Assembly: GCF_013031405.1 (NCBI RefSeq)
Contig: NZ_WPZY01000006.1
Span: 1-64,000, forward strand
DNA from: Ruegeria sp. HKCCD8929
GTDB taxonomy: Bacteria > Pseudomonadota > Alphaproteobacteria > Rhodobacterales > Rhodobacteraceae
Reading direction: 5' to 3'
DNA: 64,000 bases
A program made the translations under genes and the position numbers. Within the stretch, counting starts at the first letter, position 1, and each line of letters starts with the position of its first letter. This document shows, in pieces, positions 37,421-46,632 of the stretch. The notes beneath the pieces were generated by a model. It ran no database searches and was not told where the DNA came from. It worked only from the letters and a program-made list of their open reading frames with translations.

Positions 37421-37906
37421 ATGGCTGATCAGATCAATACTCTCGAAGAGCTGAGCGCCGTCACAGGCGTTGAAACCGTGGCCGAAGAAGCCGTTGCACG
37501 CGAGCCCGTGCGCGATGAGTTGGGCCGCTCCTATGCAACCGGCAAGCGTAAAGACGCTGTCGCCCGCGTCTGGATCAAGCCGGGTTCCGGCAAGGTCACC
37601 GTGAACGGCAAGGACCAGGACGTCTATTTTGCACGCCCCGTTCTCCAGCTGATCCTGCGCCAGCCGTTCCAGGTTGCCGGCGTTGAAGGTGAGTTCGACG
37701 TTGTCGCAACCGTCAAGGGCGGTGGCCTGACCGGTCAGGCCGGTGCGGTCAAGCATGGCATCTCGAAAGCACTGCAGCTCTACGATCCCAACCTGCGTGG
37801 CGCGCTGAAAGCCGCTGGCTTCCTGACCCGCGACAGCCGCGTTGTGGAACGTAAGAAATACGGTAAGCGCAAAGCGCGTCGTTCGTTCCAGTTCTCGAAG
37901 CGTTAA
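37421..37906 (+). CDS. rpsI: 30S ribosomal protein S9
   Basis: This is a 161-aa S9 whose C-terminal tail reaches the ribosomal P site. The core starts at [20 protein letters not shown] and the tail ends [18 protein letters not shown]. An N-terminal acidic extension of about 35 residues is typical of alphaproteobacterial S9. It is the second gene of the rplM-rpsI operon and is followed by a terminator. Confidence 0.97.
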   Translation: MADQINTLEELSAVTGVETVAEEAVAREPVRDELGRSYATGKRKDAVARVWIKPGSGKVTVNGKDQDVYFARPVLQLILRQPFQVAGVEGEFDVVATVKGGGLTGQAGAVKHGISKALQLYDPNLRGALKAAGFLTRDSRVVERKKYGKRKARRSFQFSKR

Positions 37907-37932
37907 ATCGCTCTGGGCACAATCCAAAGTCG

Positions 37933-37965
37933 GGCCACGAGGTTTCTCGTGGCCTTTCTTTTTGT
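37933..37965 (+). terminator. Rho-independent terminator of rplM-rpsI
   Basis: GGCCACGAG (37933-37941) pairs perfectly with CTCGTGGCC (37946-37954) around a 4-nt loop and is followed by TTTCTTTTT. Confidence 0.9.
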
Positions 37966-38016
37966 GAATGGGTAAATCTCCGCTGTGCGGACATGGCCGC
38001 CGGTAGACGGGTGGAA

Positions 38017-38865
38017 ATGGGTAGAGTGCGAGCCTTTTACATCAATATGGACCGGGATACTGACCGGCTGGAGCATATGCAGGAGCAGTCCCGGATTACC
38101 GGTCTGGAATTCTGCCGTGTCCCGGCAGTGGCGGCGGCCCAACTCGATCTGGCGCAGGTCGCCCAGTATCAACCGCATCAGTACCGTCACAGCCGTTGGC
38201 ATCTGCGCCCGTTGGAGGTCGCCGTCTTTCTCAGTCACCGCCAGGCTTGGGAGAAGATCGTCGAAAGCGGAGATCCCTTTGCCATTGTCATGGAGGATGA
38301 TCTGGTCTTCGCACCGGATTTTGCGTCAAAGATCGCTTCGCTTGTCGAGGGGGATGTTCCGTTCGATCTTGTGCGGCTCTGCACGTTCATCCAGCATCGA
38401 ACCATTGGGCCACTCTGCACGGTAGATTCTTCGACCCATCTGCGCCGTATCATTCAGGAAATGGGTGATGCCGGGTGCTATCTGGTGTCGCGGCAGGCCT
38501 GCCTGCAGCTGCTGGCGCAGTCGCAGGCGTTTTGCGACCATCTGGACGATTTTGTTTTTTCACCGGAGCGCGGGTTGCGGATCTACCAACTCGATCCTCC
38601 GCTGGCAGGACAGGTCATCCATGACATGAATCTGATGGCAGCTTGGAAGGCGCAGGGAAAGCTGGTCAGCGTGCGCGAGGCCGACGATCGCCGGTCCAAG
38701 GACAAAGGGCCTGCCCTGTATCGGTTGAAGAAGGAACTGAAACGCGCGCTGCGCGAGTTGCGGCTGTCAGTGCACAGGCGATTTCTTTCGGCGCAGACGA
38801 TCAGTCTTGCGGACATAAAAGCTCCGAGCGCCGATCGTAGTGATCAGAACTTGCGCCAGGGTTGA
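38017..38865 (+). CDS. Glycosyltransferase family 25 (LPS-type)
   Basis: This is a 282-aa cytoplasmic transferase of the GT25 family. VRAFYINMDRDTDRLEHM at the start and EVAVFLSHRQAWEKIVESG followed by FAIVMEDDLVFAPDF are the family signatures; EDD is the nucleotide-sugar/metal motif. Related enzymes add galactose or glucose to lipooligosaccharide. The ATG at 38017 has a GGTGGA site; an upstream ATG at 37993 would add eight residues. Its 3' end overlaps the converging GT2 gene by 22 bp. Confidence 0.8.
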   Translation: MGRVRAFYINMDRDTDRLEHMQEQSRITGLEFCRVPAVAAAQLDLAQVAQYQPHQYRHSRWHLRPLEVAVFLSHRQAWEKIVESGDPFAIVMEDDLVFAPDFASKIASLVEGDVPFDLVRLCTFIQHRTIGPLCTVDSSTHLRRIIQEMGDAGCYLVSRQACLQLLAQSQAFCDHLDDFVFSPERGLRIYQLDPPLAGQVIHDMNLMAAWKAQGKLVSVREADDRRSKDKGPALYRLKKELKRALRELRLSVHRRFLSAQTISLADIKAPSADRSDQNLRQG

Positions 38866-39752
38866 AGGCCCCTTTTCACGGTTTTGAGCAGGGAATGCCT
38901 GGCGGCCGAGCGCAGCGTGGGTGAGGCCTCGGGCGACTTCAGAACAGCCAGCAGCAGACGCGCGGGCAGGTGCCCGCGAAGGTAGAACTTACTGTACTCT
39001 TCCGGCGTGTAGAGGACCGATGGAGCGACTTCAGCAAAGAACTTCGCCCAGATGTTTCCGTGGTCTTGAGACACTTTGTCGATCTCGGCGGAGACACCCC
39101 GGCTCCAATAGAGCGAAATCGGAAAGTCCAGTTTCAGTCCGTGCACGGATTTCCTTGTCAGCATTTTCAGCATCATGTCGTAATCGCCCGAAATCGGGAA
39201 CGCCATGTCGTGCCCACCGAGTTCCAGGAAAAGCGACCGGCGCAGGAACAACGAGTTGTGCCCGAACGGCATGCGCTGCAGGATCGCGTTGAGATTGGTT
39301 TTGGTGATTTCCTTGCGCTGTCCCCGGTCATCCTCGTGAACCAACGTGCCATAGGCGAAATCAGGCTTTTGATCTGCCAGGATGGTCGCGGCGCGTTCCA
39401 ACACGTCGGGCGCGGCAAGTGAATCGTCCGAATTGAGAAACAACAAATATTCACCGCGCGCGTTTTCGGCACCATTGTTCATGCCTTCAAACAGATTGCG
39501 GTCCGACTGGCTGAAGACGCGAGTGTTGCGTGCACCCTCTGTTGCCGAGGCAATCAGGGACGCGGTGCCGTCCGTTGAGGCGCCATCCTGAATGACATGT
39601 TCGAATGTGTCGCCAGTCTGATCCTGAACGCATTTCACAGCCCGCAAAAAGCTTTCGCGGCGCCCGGCTTCGATCAGATTGTACGTGGCGGTGATGATCG
39701 AAATCACCGGCTTGTCTTTGTTTGCCTCGAAAGATGAATGGGGCAAGGTCAA
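38844..39752 (-). CDS. Glycosyltransferase family 2
   Basis: This is a 302-aa GT-A-fold transferase. The N-terminal PVISIITATYNLIEAGRRES, the EHVIQDGASTDGTAS loop and the LFLNSDDSLAAPDVLE metal motif (DXD-like SDD) are present. GGHDMAFPISGDYDMMLKML supplies the acceptor-side ED-like region. The sugar and acceptor are unknown. It converges on the GT25 gene with a 22-bp overlap, so the two may act on the same surface glycan although on opposite strands. Confidence 0.82.
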   Translation of the reverse strand: MTLPHSSFEANKDKPVISIITATYNLIEAGRRESFLRAVKCVQDQTGDTFEHVIQDGASTDGTASLIASATEGARNTRVFSQSDRNLFEGMNNGAENARGEYLLFLNSDDSLAAPDVLERAATILADQKPDFAYGTLVHEDDRGQRKEITKTNLNAILQRMPFGHNSLFLRRSLFLELGGHDMAFPISGDYDMMLKMLTRKSVHGLKLDFPISLYWSRGVSAEIDKVSQDHGNIWAKFFAEVAPSVLYTPEEYSKFYLRGHLPARLLLAVLKSPEASPTLRSAARHSLLKTVKRGLQPWRKF

Positions 39753-39874
39753 TGAGGAACTCCGCCAATCGGATGTTTCTGACGCGCGCGCGCGGGCGAT
39801 CGTCTGTTTTGCATCCTCTAACCAAGACCGAAGGTGGAGACCAGACCTTGAAATGCCACGCCGACTCTGAGGTG

Positions 39875-40486
39875 TTAGTCCGGCTCGATCAAACCCAGCC
39901 CGCGCAGGTATATGCCGATGCCGGACTCGAGCAGATCCTCGGGTGGGAAAGGCGAGGCGGCGCCGGTGTTGCGGGCAAAGAGCTCGACCACGCCATGGCT
40001 CATCGCCCAGATATGCGCGCTGAACATCGAGGCGGGGGGGCGTTTGTCCGGCGGGATGTGCTCGCTGAGCGCGGCGGCGGCTTTTTCGAGCACACCCTTG
40101 GCCCGGTTGGCGGCGGCGGCAAGCTCGGGCGTGCGGTTGACCGAAATACCACTCTCGAACATCGCTATATAATGGCCGGGATGCTTGCAGGCAAAGGCCA
40201 GATAGGCGCGGCCGGTCGCCTCGAACGCTGCGAGCGCCGATGGCTGGCCCTTGTCGTGGGCGAATTGCATCAAGTCCGCGAACATCTCAAAGCCCTGCCG
40301 GGCAGCCTCGGCTATCAGGTCTTCGCGGCCGTGGAAATGGCGATAGACCGCGGCGGGGGTCACGCCCGCCTGTTTTGCCGCCTCAGACAGGGTGAAGCCG
40401 GTCGGGCCCTTTTCCTCGATCAACCGCAGGGCCGCGTCGATGAGGGCCTGCCGCAGATTGCCGTGATGATAGCCGCGTTTAGGCAT
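39875..40486 (-). CDS. TetR-family regulator
   Basis: This is a 203-aa regulator. The helix-turn-helix is in [21 protein letters not shown] (about residues 30-50), followed by a ligand-binding helical domain that fits the TetR_C / WHG type ([18 protein letters not shown]). The ATG at 40486 lies inside the end of ppk2, giving an 8-bp overlap, so it is read with ppk2. Ligand and targets are unknown; ppk2 is a candidate. Confidence 0.82.
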   Translation of the reverse strand: MPKRGYHHGNLRQALIDAALRLIEEKGPTGFTLSEAAKQAGVTPAAVYRHFHGREDLIAEAARQGFEMFADLMQFAHDKGQPSALAAFEATGRAYLAFACKHPGHYIAMFESGISVNRTPELAAAANRAKGVLEKAAAALSEHIPPDKRPPASMFSAHIWAMSHGVVELFARNTGAASPFPPEDLLESGIGIYLRGLGLIEPD

Positions 40487-41348
40487 CCCAGATCTCGGGG
40501 CCTCCACAAATGCTGTGGTCGATCTTTTCCAGCGCGTCCTTGTCCTTGCCGTCATAGTCAAGCCCGCTCAGCACCGTGCGGATCGCGGCAAGACGCGCGC
40601 GTTTCTTGTCGTCCGAGCGCACGATGGTCCAGGGGCAGCTTTCGGAATGGGTCCGGGTCAGGGTTTCCGAGATTGCGGCGGTGTAATCGTTCCATTTCCC
40701 AAGGCCCTTGATGTCGATAGGGCTGAGCTTCCACTGTTTGAGCGGATCGTTCTCGCGCGCCAGAAACCGGCGCAACTGCTCGGCACGGCCCACGTTCAGC
40801 CAGAACTTGAACAGGTGAATACCGTCATTGACCAGACCCTGTTCTAGAGGCTGCACCTGACGGAAGAACCGCTCGCGCTGATCATCGTCGCAGAAGCCGA
40901 ACACATGCTCGACCACGCCGCGATTGTACCAGCTGCGGTCGAAGAACACGATTTCGCCCGCCGATGGCAGATGCTGCACATACCGCTGGAAATACCACTG
41001 GCTACGCTCCTCTTCCGAGGGTTTGGCTAGTGCCACCACGCGCGCGCCACGCGGATTGAGGTTCTCGCGGAACCGTTTGATCGTTCCCCCCTTGCCGGCG
41101 GCATCGCGCCCTTCGAACACGACCGCGACGCGCTGGCCCGAGGCTTTGATCCAGGCCAGCATCTTGACCAGCTCAATCTGCAGCGCCTTCATCTCTTTCT
41201 CGTAATCCTTGTGCCGCATCTGCTCGGGATAAGGGTAGGACGGGGACAGGATGTCATCCTTGTCGGCTTTGGCGATGGCCTTGCGAATCTCGTCAGGGGC
41301 CTTGTCGTCATGGTAGCTGGCGATTGCGCCCTTTTTTGGCTTTGCCAT
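40479..41348 (-). CDS. ppk2: Polyphosphate kinase 2
   Basis: This is a 289-aa class I PPK2 that transfers phosphate between polyphosphate and nucleoside diphosphates. Walker A is [13 protein letters not shown] (about residues 78-90), the acidic motif is [18 protein letters not shown], and a lid region follows near [15 protein letters not shown]. The one-domain length is normal. The tetR gene overlaps its 3' end. Confidence 0.92.
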   Translation of the reverse strand: MAKPKKGAIASYHDDKAPDEIRKAIAKADKDDILSPSYPYPEQMRHKDYEKEMKALQIELVKMLAWIKASGQRVAVVFEGRDAAGKGGTIKRFRENLNPRGARVVALAKPSEEERSQWYFQRYVQHLPSAGEIVFFDRSWYNRGVVEHVFGFCDDDQRERFFRQVQPLEQGLVNDGIHLFKFWLNVGRAEQLRRFLARENDPLKQWKLSPIDIKGLGKWNDYTAAISETLTRTHSESCPWTIVRSDDKKRARLAAIRTVLSGLDYDGKDKDALEKIDHSICGGPEIWDA

Positions 41349-41397
41349 CCGGTGCCTCTCAATGAATCCGGTGTCTTACTATGTAATGTTAATTGGA

Positions 41398-42348
41398 TTA
41401 ACGCAAACCCGCCCGCGCGGCTGCGCGGTCGATTGCGGCCGCGACATCGGGTGCGGCGACGTGCTGCGGCATATGTCCGATCCCGTCGAGCAACGTCAGC
41501 GCCGCGCCGGGGATTTGACGTGACAGATTGACCGAGTGCAGGTCTGCGTTGACGGTGTCGTCGGCAGTGCCGTGCAGGATTTCGGTGGGCACCTTGATCT
41601 CGCCATAGTGCGGTTGCAGCGCCTTGATCTCATCCAGCAGGTTCCGGCGCTGGAGTGCATTTGCGCGGAGCGAGCCGCGTCGGAGGGTCAGGCCAGAGCC
41701 AAAATGGGCGGCGTATCCATCAGGCACCGTCTGCGGTTCGAACACCGGGCCGAGGGCCTGGGTGACATAAGTGTCCGGGACAAACGCGGTGATCATTGGG
41801 ACTGCAACCGCCGAGCCTAACGGGTGCGACGTCACGCGATAGAGCGAGTCCAACGGGGTGGTCCAGGGGTTCGAGGCTGCCGAGACCGGAACCAGAGCCG
41901 AGAGGCTGTCAGGATGGTGCACGGCCCAAGCCAGCGCAACGGCACCCCCGTAGCTATGACCGACCAGAATGGGTGCAGGGGCCCCCAATTGATCGGCTGC
42001 GCGTTTCAGCAGGTCAGCCTGCTCGCGGATGCTTTCTCCGTCCGGGTCGAAACTGTCGGAAAACCCAAGGCCAGGCCGGTCGAAGATGATGACGCGGTAC
42101 CGGTCGGCCAGTGCCGGTGCCAGCGCAAAGGTCATGTCGCGCGTATTGCCGTTGGACCCATGGATCAGCACCACATCCAGGCCGCTGCCGATGACGAGCG
42201 CATGAACCTGCGTCCCGTCCACATCCAGAAGCTGCCCGGCCGGCGGAAATGCGGCCTCGGCCCGCGCCTCATGCCGGGCGGCGCGCCACAAGACAACGCC
42301 CCAGAAAAGGGCCACCAGAATCAGAAGGATGATGGCGATGCGCATCAC
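41398..42348 (-). CDS. Alpha/beta hydrolase, membrane-anchored
   Basis: This is a 316-aa hydrolase. An N-terminal hydrophobic anchor (about residues 3-22) precedes the fold. The oxyanion HGSNGN and the nucleophile elbow GHSYGGAVAL (serine about 132) are present. The late acid is in LHGTADDTV and the histidine in GIGHMPQHVA, completing the triad. The substrate is unknown. Its start lies 6 bp after the metA stop on the same strand. Confidence 0.82.
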   Translation of the reverse strand: MMRIAIILLILVALFWGVVLWRAARHEARAEAAFPPAGQLLDVDGTQVHALVIGSGLDVVLIHGSNGNTRDMTFALAPALADRYRVIIFDRPGLGFSDSFDPDGESIREQADLLKRAADQLGAPAPILVGHSYGGAVALAWAVHHPDSLSALVPVSAASNPWTTPLDSLYRVTSHPLGSAVAVPMITAFVPDTYVTQALGPVFEPQTVPDGYAAHFGSGLTLRRGSLRANALQRRNLLDEIKALQPHYGEIKVPTEILHGTADDTVNADLHSVNLSRQIPGAALTLLDGIGHMPQHVAAPDVAAAIDRAAARAGLR

Positions 42349-42354
42349 CCGTCC

Positions 42355-43293
42355 TCAGGCGCGCAGGTCTGTCACGTCCACCCCGATCCGGCTGATGTCG
42401 TAGGGGGTCGTTTCGTAGATTTCACTGATCCAGTTGCCGTACAGCAGATGCGCGTGGCTGCGCCAGCGGTTCTGCGGCGGTTGTGACGGGTCGTCATCGG
42501 GATAGTAGTTCATCGGCACGTTGATTGGTGTTCCGTTGGCCACGTCCCGGTCATACTCCTGCTTCAGCGTGTCGCTGTCATATTCGAAGTGGTTGAAGAT
42601 ATAGAGCGCGCTATGGCCCCGGTCCTCGACCAGACAGGGGCCGACTTCGTCGCTGCCCAGCAGGGTGCGCAGGCCGGGAGCTGCGTCGATCTCGGCCTGT
42701 TTCATCTCGGTCCAGCGGCTGACCGGAATCACGCAATCGTCCGAGAACCCGCGCAAAAAGGGTGAGGCCGCGGCGAGGTTCTGGTGCCGGAAACAGCCGA
42801 ACGCTTTGGCGTCCAGCATGTGTTTCTTCACGCCATGGAAGTGGTTGATCATCGCCATCCCGCCCCAGCAGACGCCGAAGGTGGAATGCACATTGGTTTG
42901 GGTCCAGTCGAAGACCTCGCTGATCTCGTCCCAATAGGTGACGTCACCGAACTCCAGATGCTCGATCGGGGCGCCAGTGATGATCAGGCCGTCGAACTTC
43001 TCGTCCTTGACCTCCTGAAAGGGGCGGTAGAACTCGGCCATGTGCTCGGCGGCTGTGTTCTTGGTGCGGTGCTCGGACATGCGGATGAGGTTCAACTCTA
43101 TCTGCAGCGGCGTGGCCCCGATCAGGCGCGCGAACTGGTTTTCGGTCTGAATCTTCTTGGGCATCAGATTGAGCAGCCCGATGCGCAGGGGGCGGATGTC
43201 CTGCCGGGCCGCCTGATCTTCGGACATGACCATGACACCCTCGCGGGTGAGGACGTCATAGGCGGGCAGGTCGGCAGGGATCTTGATGGGCAT
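42355..43293 (-). CDS. metA: Homoserine O-acetyltransferase, MetA type
   Basis: This is a 312-aa MetA/MetX-unrelated acyltransferase of the class I glutamine amidotransferase-like fold, for the first step of methionine synthesis. The nucleophile is C142 in [10 protein letters not shown] and the histidine/glutamate pair is in [13 protein letters not shown]. Residue 111 is glutamate (GAPIEHLEF), where succinyl-specific enzymes have glycine. From studies of this family, that points to acetyl-CoA as donor. No SAM-II or other riboswitch pattern is visible in the 39-bp upstream gap. Confidence 0.9.
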   Translation of the reverse strand: MPIKIPADLPAYDVLTREGVMVMSEDQAARQDIRPLRIGLLNLMPKKIQTENQFARLIGATPLQIELNLIRMSEHRTKNTAAEHMAEFYRPFQEVKDEKFDGLIITGAPIEHLEFGDVTYWDEISEVFDWTQTNVHSTFGVCWGGMAMINHFHGVKKHMLDAKAFGCFRHQNLAAASPFLRGFSDDCVIPVSRWTEMKQAEIDAAPGLRTLLGSDEVGPCLVEDRGHSALYIFNHFEYDSDTLKQEYDRDVANGTPINVPMNYYPDDDPSQPPQNRWRSHAHLLYGNWISEIYETTPYDISRIGVDVTDLRA

Positions 43294-43332
43294 CGGCTCG
43301 GACTGTTTATCGTTGTGAATGAAATCAGGAAA

Positions 43333-44205
43333 CTAGGTGCGGTTGGCGCGGGCCTCAAGGGTGCGCTCGATCAACTCATCGAAATCAGAGGTATCGCGCA
43401 CCGCGCCGATCTCGTCGGCGGTGATGGTGAGCCCCCAGTTCCGCGCCATCGCTTCATACCGCGGCTGGCGGTGGGCGAGCGCCTGGGCGTAGGTCCAGCG
43501 GATGAAGGCGTTGGGGTCGACCTGATCGCCCGAGCAACCCTGTTCGGACAGGTACGCATCCCAGACGCGGGTCAGGAATTCGGGCTGATACGACATCGGT
43601 TTCGGCGCACGGTCGAAGCGGCGCACCAGTTTCTCGGTATGGGCCGCATCGCCCCTGATCCAAATCATCAGCGTCTGTTTCGACAACTCGCTCAGCAGCG
43701 GGTCCTTCGGATCTTCTGGACTGACCCATTCACAGATTGAGCCGCCGGTGTCGCAGATGAAATGCGGATAGCCATAGAGCCGCTGGGCGCGGTCGATGAA
43801 ATAGTCAGTGTCGAGCAGGGCATGGATCTCGGCCATGCGGAACTGCTCCTGCCGGCGGCGGTATTCCTCGATTTCAAGCCCACCGAGCGCCGGATTGCCC
43901 GGTTTACCCAGATAGGCGGCCACCGGAGTGAGGTTATCGAATGAGATGTTAGAGCCGATATAGATCGAATCCGACATCAGCAGGTCGCGCAGAAACGGCA
44001 CCTTCATCGCCTCGGCCTTGGCGTTGTCGGTGATGTATTCGCCCATGTAGCGGGTGCCGATCCGGTAATCGATCGAATAGTGAAACCAATCGCCGGAATC
44101 GCGCAGGGTGTTCGACATATAGGTCTTACCCAGCCCTGACATGCCGAAGAACAGCACCTTTTTGCGCGCCGCGTTGCGCCAGTCGCTTGCCGAGCCGTAG
44201 ATCAT
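43333..44205 (-). CDS. P-loop NTPase of unknown function
   Basis: This is a 290-aa protein with an N-terminal Walker A, FFGMSGLGKTYMSNT (glycines 21-27, T28). The downstream acidic patterns FICDTGGSIC and the early IDYRIGTRYMGEY fit a kinase- or shikimate-kinase-like P-loop fold. It has no transporter or helicase motif. Similar orphan ATPases occur in Rhodobacterales, but I know of no function. It lies 39 bp upstream of metA on the same strand and may be co-transcribed. Confidence 0.65.
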   Translation of the reverse strand: MIYGSASDWRNAARKKVLFFGMSGLGKTYMSNTLRDSGDWFHYSIDYRIGTRYMGEYITDNAKAEAMKVPFLRDLLMSDSIYIGSNISFDNLTPVAAYLGKPGNPALGGLEIEEYRRRQEQFRMAEIHALLDTDYFIDRAQRLYGYPHFICDTGGSICEWVSPEDPKDPLLSELSKQTLMIWIRGDAAHTEKLVRRFDRAPKPMSYQPEFLTRVWDAYLSEQGCSGDQVDPNAFIRWTYAQALAHRQPRYEAMARNWGLTITADEIGAVRDTSDFDELIERTLEARANRT

Positions 44206-44256
44206 GTCCCACCGTCATCCTGTTTTCGCCCTTGCTAATGGGCGGGGCAGGCGGGG

Positions 44257-45156
44257 TCAATCGCGGCGGCGCCCCGTTCCGTTCAGGATCATCAGGCCAA
44301 GGGCCAGAAGGGCGAAACCCGCGAAGGCGTTTGGACTTAGCGCTTCATCCCGGACCCATGCGCCCAGCAGGATCGCCACGGGCGGGATCAGCAGGGTGAC
44401 CAGCATCAGGTTGCCGCTGCCCGCCATGGCCAACACTCGGTAATAGAGCAGATAAGCCCCGGCTGTGGCGATCAACGAATAATAAGCTATCGCAACCCAG
44501 GTCTCGGGTTGCAGGTCGAGGGATGGCGCCCCGTCGATCAGCAGGGCCAGCGGCAACGCTATGAAGGTCGACCCGGTCAGCATGCCCGCCGCTGCCACCT
44601 GGGGCGGCAGATGCGCCAGTTTCAGGCGTGCCCAGGCGCTGGCCAGCGCATAAGAAACGGTGCCGCCTAGAATGGCCAACTGGGCGATGCTGCGCAGATC
44701 GAAGCTGACAAAGTTGCTTAGCCCGATGGCGGTTGCGACGCCAAAAAAGCCAAGCCCCACGCCGATGCCGCGGCGCGGTGTCAGTCGCTCGTCGGGAAAG
44801 ATCATTGCCGCCACGATCACGCCGAAGATTGCCGTGGCGGCGTTCAGGATCGAGGTCAATCCGGTCTCGATATAGAGTTGGCCCCAGGCCATCAGGCCGA
44901 AGGGGATCGCGTTGTTGAGCAATCCCATTACCAGAAACGCGCCCCAGATGCGCGGCTCGCGGGGCACGGGGAGACGGGCGGCGAAGACTACAAGCCAGAG
45001 CAGCAGCATGGCCCAGAAGGTGCGGTGCAATACCGATGTGACTACCGGAACTTCGTCCAAGGCCACCCGGATCGCCAGAAAGGAGGCGCCCCAGATGGTG
45101 CCCAGTAGGATCAGTTCGGCCCATGCGCGTGGGGACAGTGACTTTTGCGTGCTCAT
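44257..45156 (-). CDS. EamA/DMT-family transporter
   Basis: This is a 299-aa protein with ten predicted helices arranged as two EamA repeats (about residues 10-140 and 150-290). The first repeat has LGTIWGASFLAIRVALDEVP and the second SLIATAGAYLLYYRVLAMAG. DMT exporters move amino acids, nucleobases or other metabolites; none can be assigned here. It stands alone between the P-loop gene and the FadL-like gene. Confidence 0.82.
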   Translation of the reverse strand: MSTQKSLSPRAWAELILLGTIWGASFLAIRVALDEVPVVTSVLHRTFWAMLLLWLVVFAARLPVPREPRIWGAFLVMGLLNNAIPFGLMAWGQLYIETGLTSILNAATAIFGVIVAAMIFPDERLTPRRGIGVGLGFFGVATAIGLSNFVSFDLRSIAQLAILGGTVSYALASAWARLKLAHLPPQVAAAGMLTGSTFIALPLALLIDGAPSLDLQPETWVAIAYYSLIATAGAYLLYYRVLAMAGSGNLMLVTLLIPPVAILLGAWVRDEALSPNAFAGFALLALGLMILNGTGRRRD

Positions 45157-45222
45157 GATGTTGGGCTAACCGGTTGGGTGAAGGATTGCGATCCGATTCT
45201 TGCGCTATTGCACTCCCAAATT

Positions 45223-45271
45223 GCGTGAATTGCCTAAAGGTGCCTGACTTCAAAGATTTCAACGCATTAGG
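45223..45271 (-). repeat. Dispersed palindromic repeat, degenerate copy 3
   Basis: On the minus strand the segment reads CTAATGCGTTGAAATCTTTG then AAGTCAGGCACC. It aligns with copies 1 and 2 over GCGTTGAAATC, TCAGGC and the AGGC-ATTCA tail. The outer CTAA/TTAG still pairs; the inner stem has two mismatches. It lies downstream of the FadL-like gene and its terminator, in the sense direction. Confidence 0.45.
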
Positions 45272-45314
45272 AGATGCTGAGTGTGCGAAGCCATTTGCGA
45301 AGTGTTGAAACGAA

Positions 45315-45341
45315 AACACCCCGCGGCAAGCGTGGGGTGTT
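45315..45341 (-). terminator. Terminator of the FadL-like gene
   Basis: AACACCCC (45315-45322) and GGGGTGTT (45334-45341) form an 8-bp stem. On the minus strand it ends in TTTTC, 24 nt after the stop codon. Confidence 0.75.
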
Positions 45342-45364
45342 CACTTGTGATTGCGGGTGTCGGA

Positions 45365-46513
45365 TCAGAAGTAGAACCCGACTCTCAACCCGAAGCTGAC
45401 AGCGTCGTTGTCGGTGAATTCGGCCCGCGCAACGTCCGGTGTGCCGGTTTCAGCAAAGGCATCGCCCAGATCGGTGTACCGCACGCCACCCGAAACTTTC
45501 ATGTTGCCCTGGGTGTATTGCAGGCCCAAGGACACGCTTTTGAAGCCGTTGGTCGGCGACAGCGGAGAGACCAGATCGTCGCTGCTGGGGTCTTCGTAAC
45601 CGAAGCTGATCGAGCCTGACCAGTTCTCGTTGAACCGCCGCCCGACGCCGAGGTTGAAGGTCACCGTGTCCTCGATATCGATAAGTTCGACACTCGGCAG
45701 CGCGCCAATCGGCGTTGTTTCAAGGCTGGTGACGCTGTGATCCGCCCAGCGGATGCTGCCGAACAGCAGGGTGTCCTGTGCAATGCCGGTCTGGAAATCC
45801 AGATTGACCGACTGCGGTGTCGTGGTTTCCTTGCTGCCCTGAAGTGCAAAGCCAGGCGCGCTGGTCAGGGTCTCGGTCGAGGCGAAATTGTGATCGATTT
45901 CGGACTGATATGTCAGCGCGACACGCAGAGCGATATCCGGGATTTCATAGGCACCACCGATCAGCCATCCGACGCCGCCGTCGCGATCAACATTGATCTC
46001 ATAGCCGCTGAAGGGACCATACGCGGCACCGCTCAGCCGGATTCGACCGTCGATCTGCTGATAGCGGAGGCCGCCGTGGACACTCCAGTTTTCGTTGAAT
46101 GCATAACGCAGGATGCCGGTTATCGTGTCAGAATCGGCGAACGCTTCGGTTCCGCCAAGCAGAACCGAACCAGGGGTCGTGAAATCTGCGTCCGCTGCAG
46201 GATAGCTGACATCGGATCCCCACGGCTGGTCGTAGATGACCGAGAAGGACAGTTGCTCGTTGAATTGATATTTCACACCGGCGGCAACCTGATTGAAGGA
46301 CTGCGCGATGTTGCCTGAGGGTGTACCAGCCGGGTTGAGAGTGGTCAGGTCTGTGCCGGTCACATCAGGGTTCGCGTGGCCGATGGAAAACTCGGCATAG
46401 TTGCCCTCTTCAAAGATGATGCCGATCGGCTGACCGGTCCGGTCCAGGCCGCCCGCGGCCGCGGCAGTGGCGCTGAGTGCAAGCGCTGATACTCCGCCTG
46501 TAAGAAAACGCAT
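45365..46513 (-). CDS. OmpP1/FadL-family outer membrane protein
   Basis: This is a 382-aa outer-membrane barrel. A signal peptide covers residues 1-21 (ending ATAAAA) and the mature protein is rich in alternating beta strands with a terminal VGFYF carrying the C-terminal aromatic. FadL proteins take up long-chain fatty acids and other hydrophobic compounds. The ATG at 46513 matches the signal peptide; an upstream start is unlikely. It has its own terminator. Confidence 0.78.
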   Translation of the reverse strand: MRFLTGGVSALALSATAAAAGGLDRTGQPIGIIFEEGNYAEFSIGHANPDVTGTDLTTLNPAGTPSGNIAQSFNQVAAGVKYQFNEQLSFSVIYDQPWGSDVSYPAADADFTTPGSVLLGGTEAFADSDTITGILRYAFNENWSVHGGLRYQQIDGRIRLSGAAYGPFSGYEINVDRDGGVGWLIGGAYEIPDIALRVALTYQSEIDHNFASTETLTSAPGFALQGSKETTTPQSVNLDFQTGIAQDTLLFGSIRWADHSVTSLETTPIGALPSVELIDIEDTVTFNLGVGRRFNENWSGSISFGYEDPSSDDLVSPLSPTNGFKSVSLGLQYTQGNMKVSGGVRYTDLGDAFAETGTPDVARAEFTDNDAVSFGLRVGFYF

Positions 46514-46632
46514 GTAATCCCTCCCTATAGTTGTTGCGGCAACATTCTTGATCCTGTTGTGCGTCGCCGGGTGCGTTTTGATGCCAAGAACTGTGCGGAG
46601 GGCCGCGTCAGTAATCAAGCCGTGACCAGACG

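Noticed and set aside
43294..43332. SAM-II type riboswitch upstream of metA
   Set aside because: The 39-bp gap is too short and lacks the conserved pseudoknot pattern.
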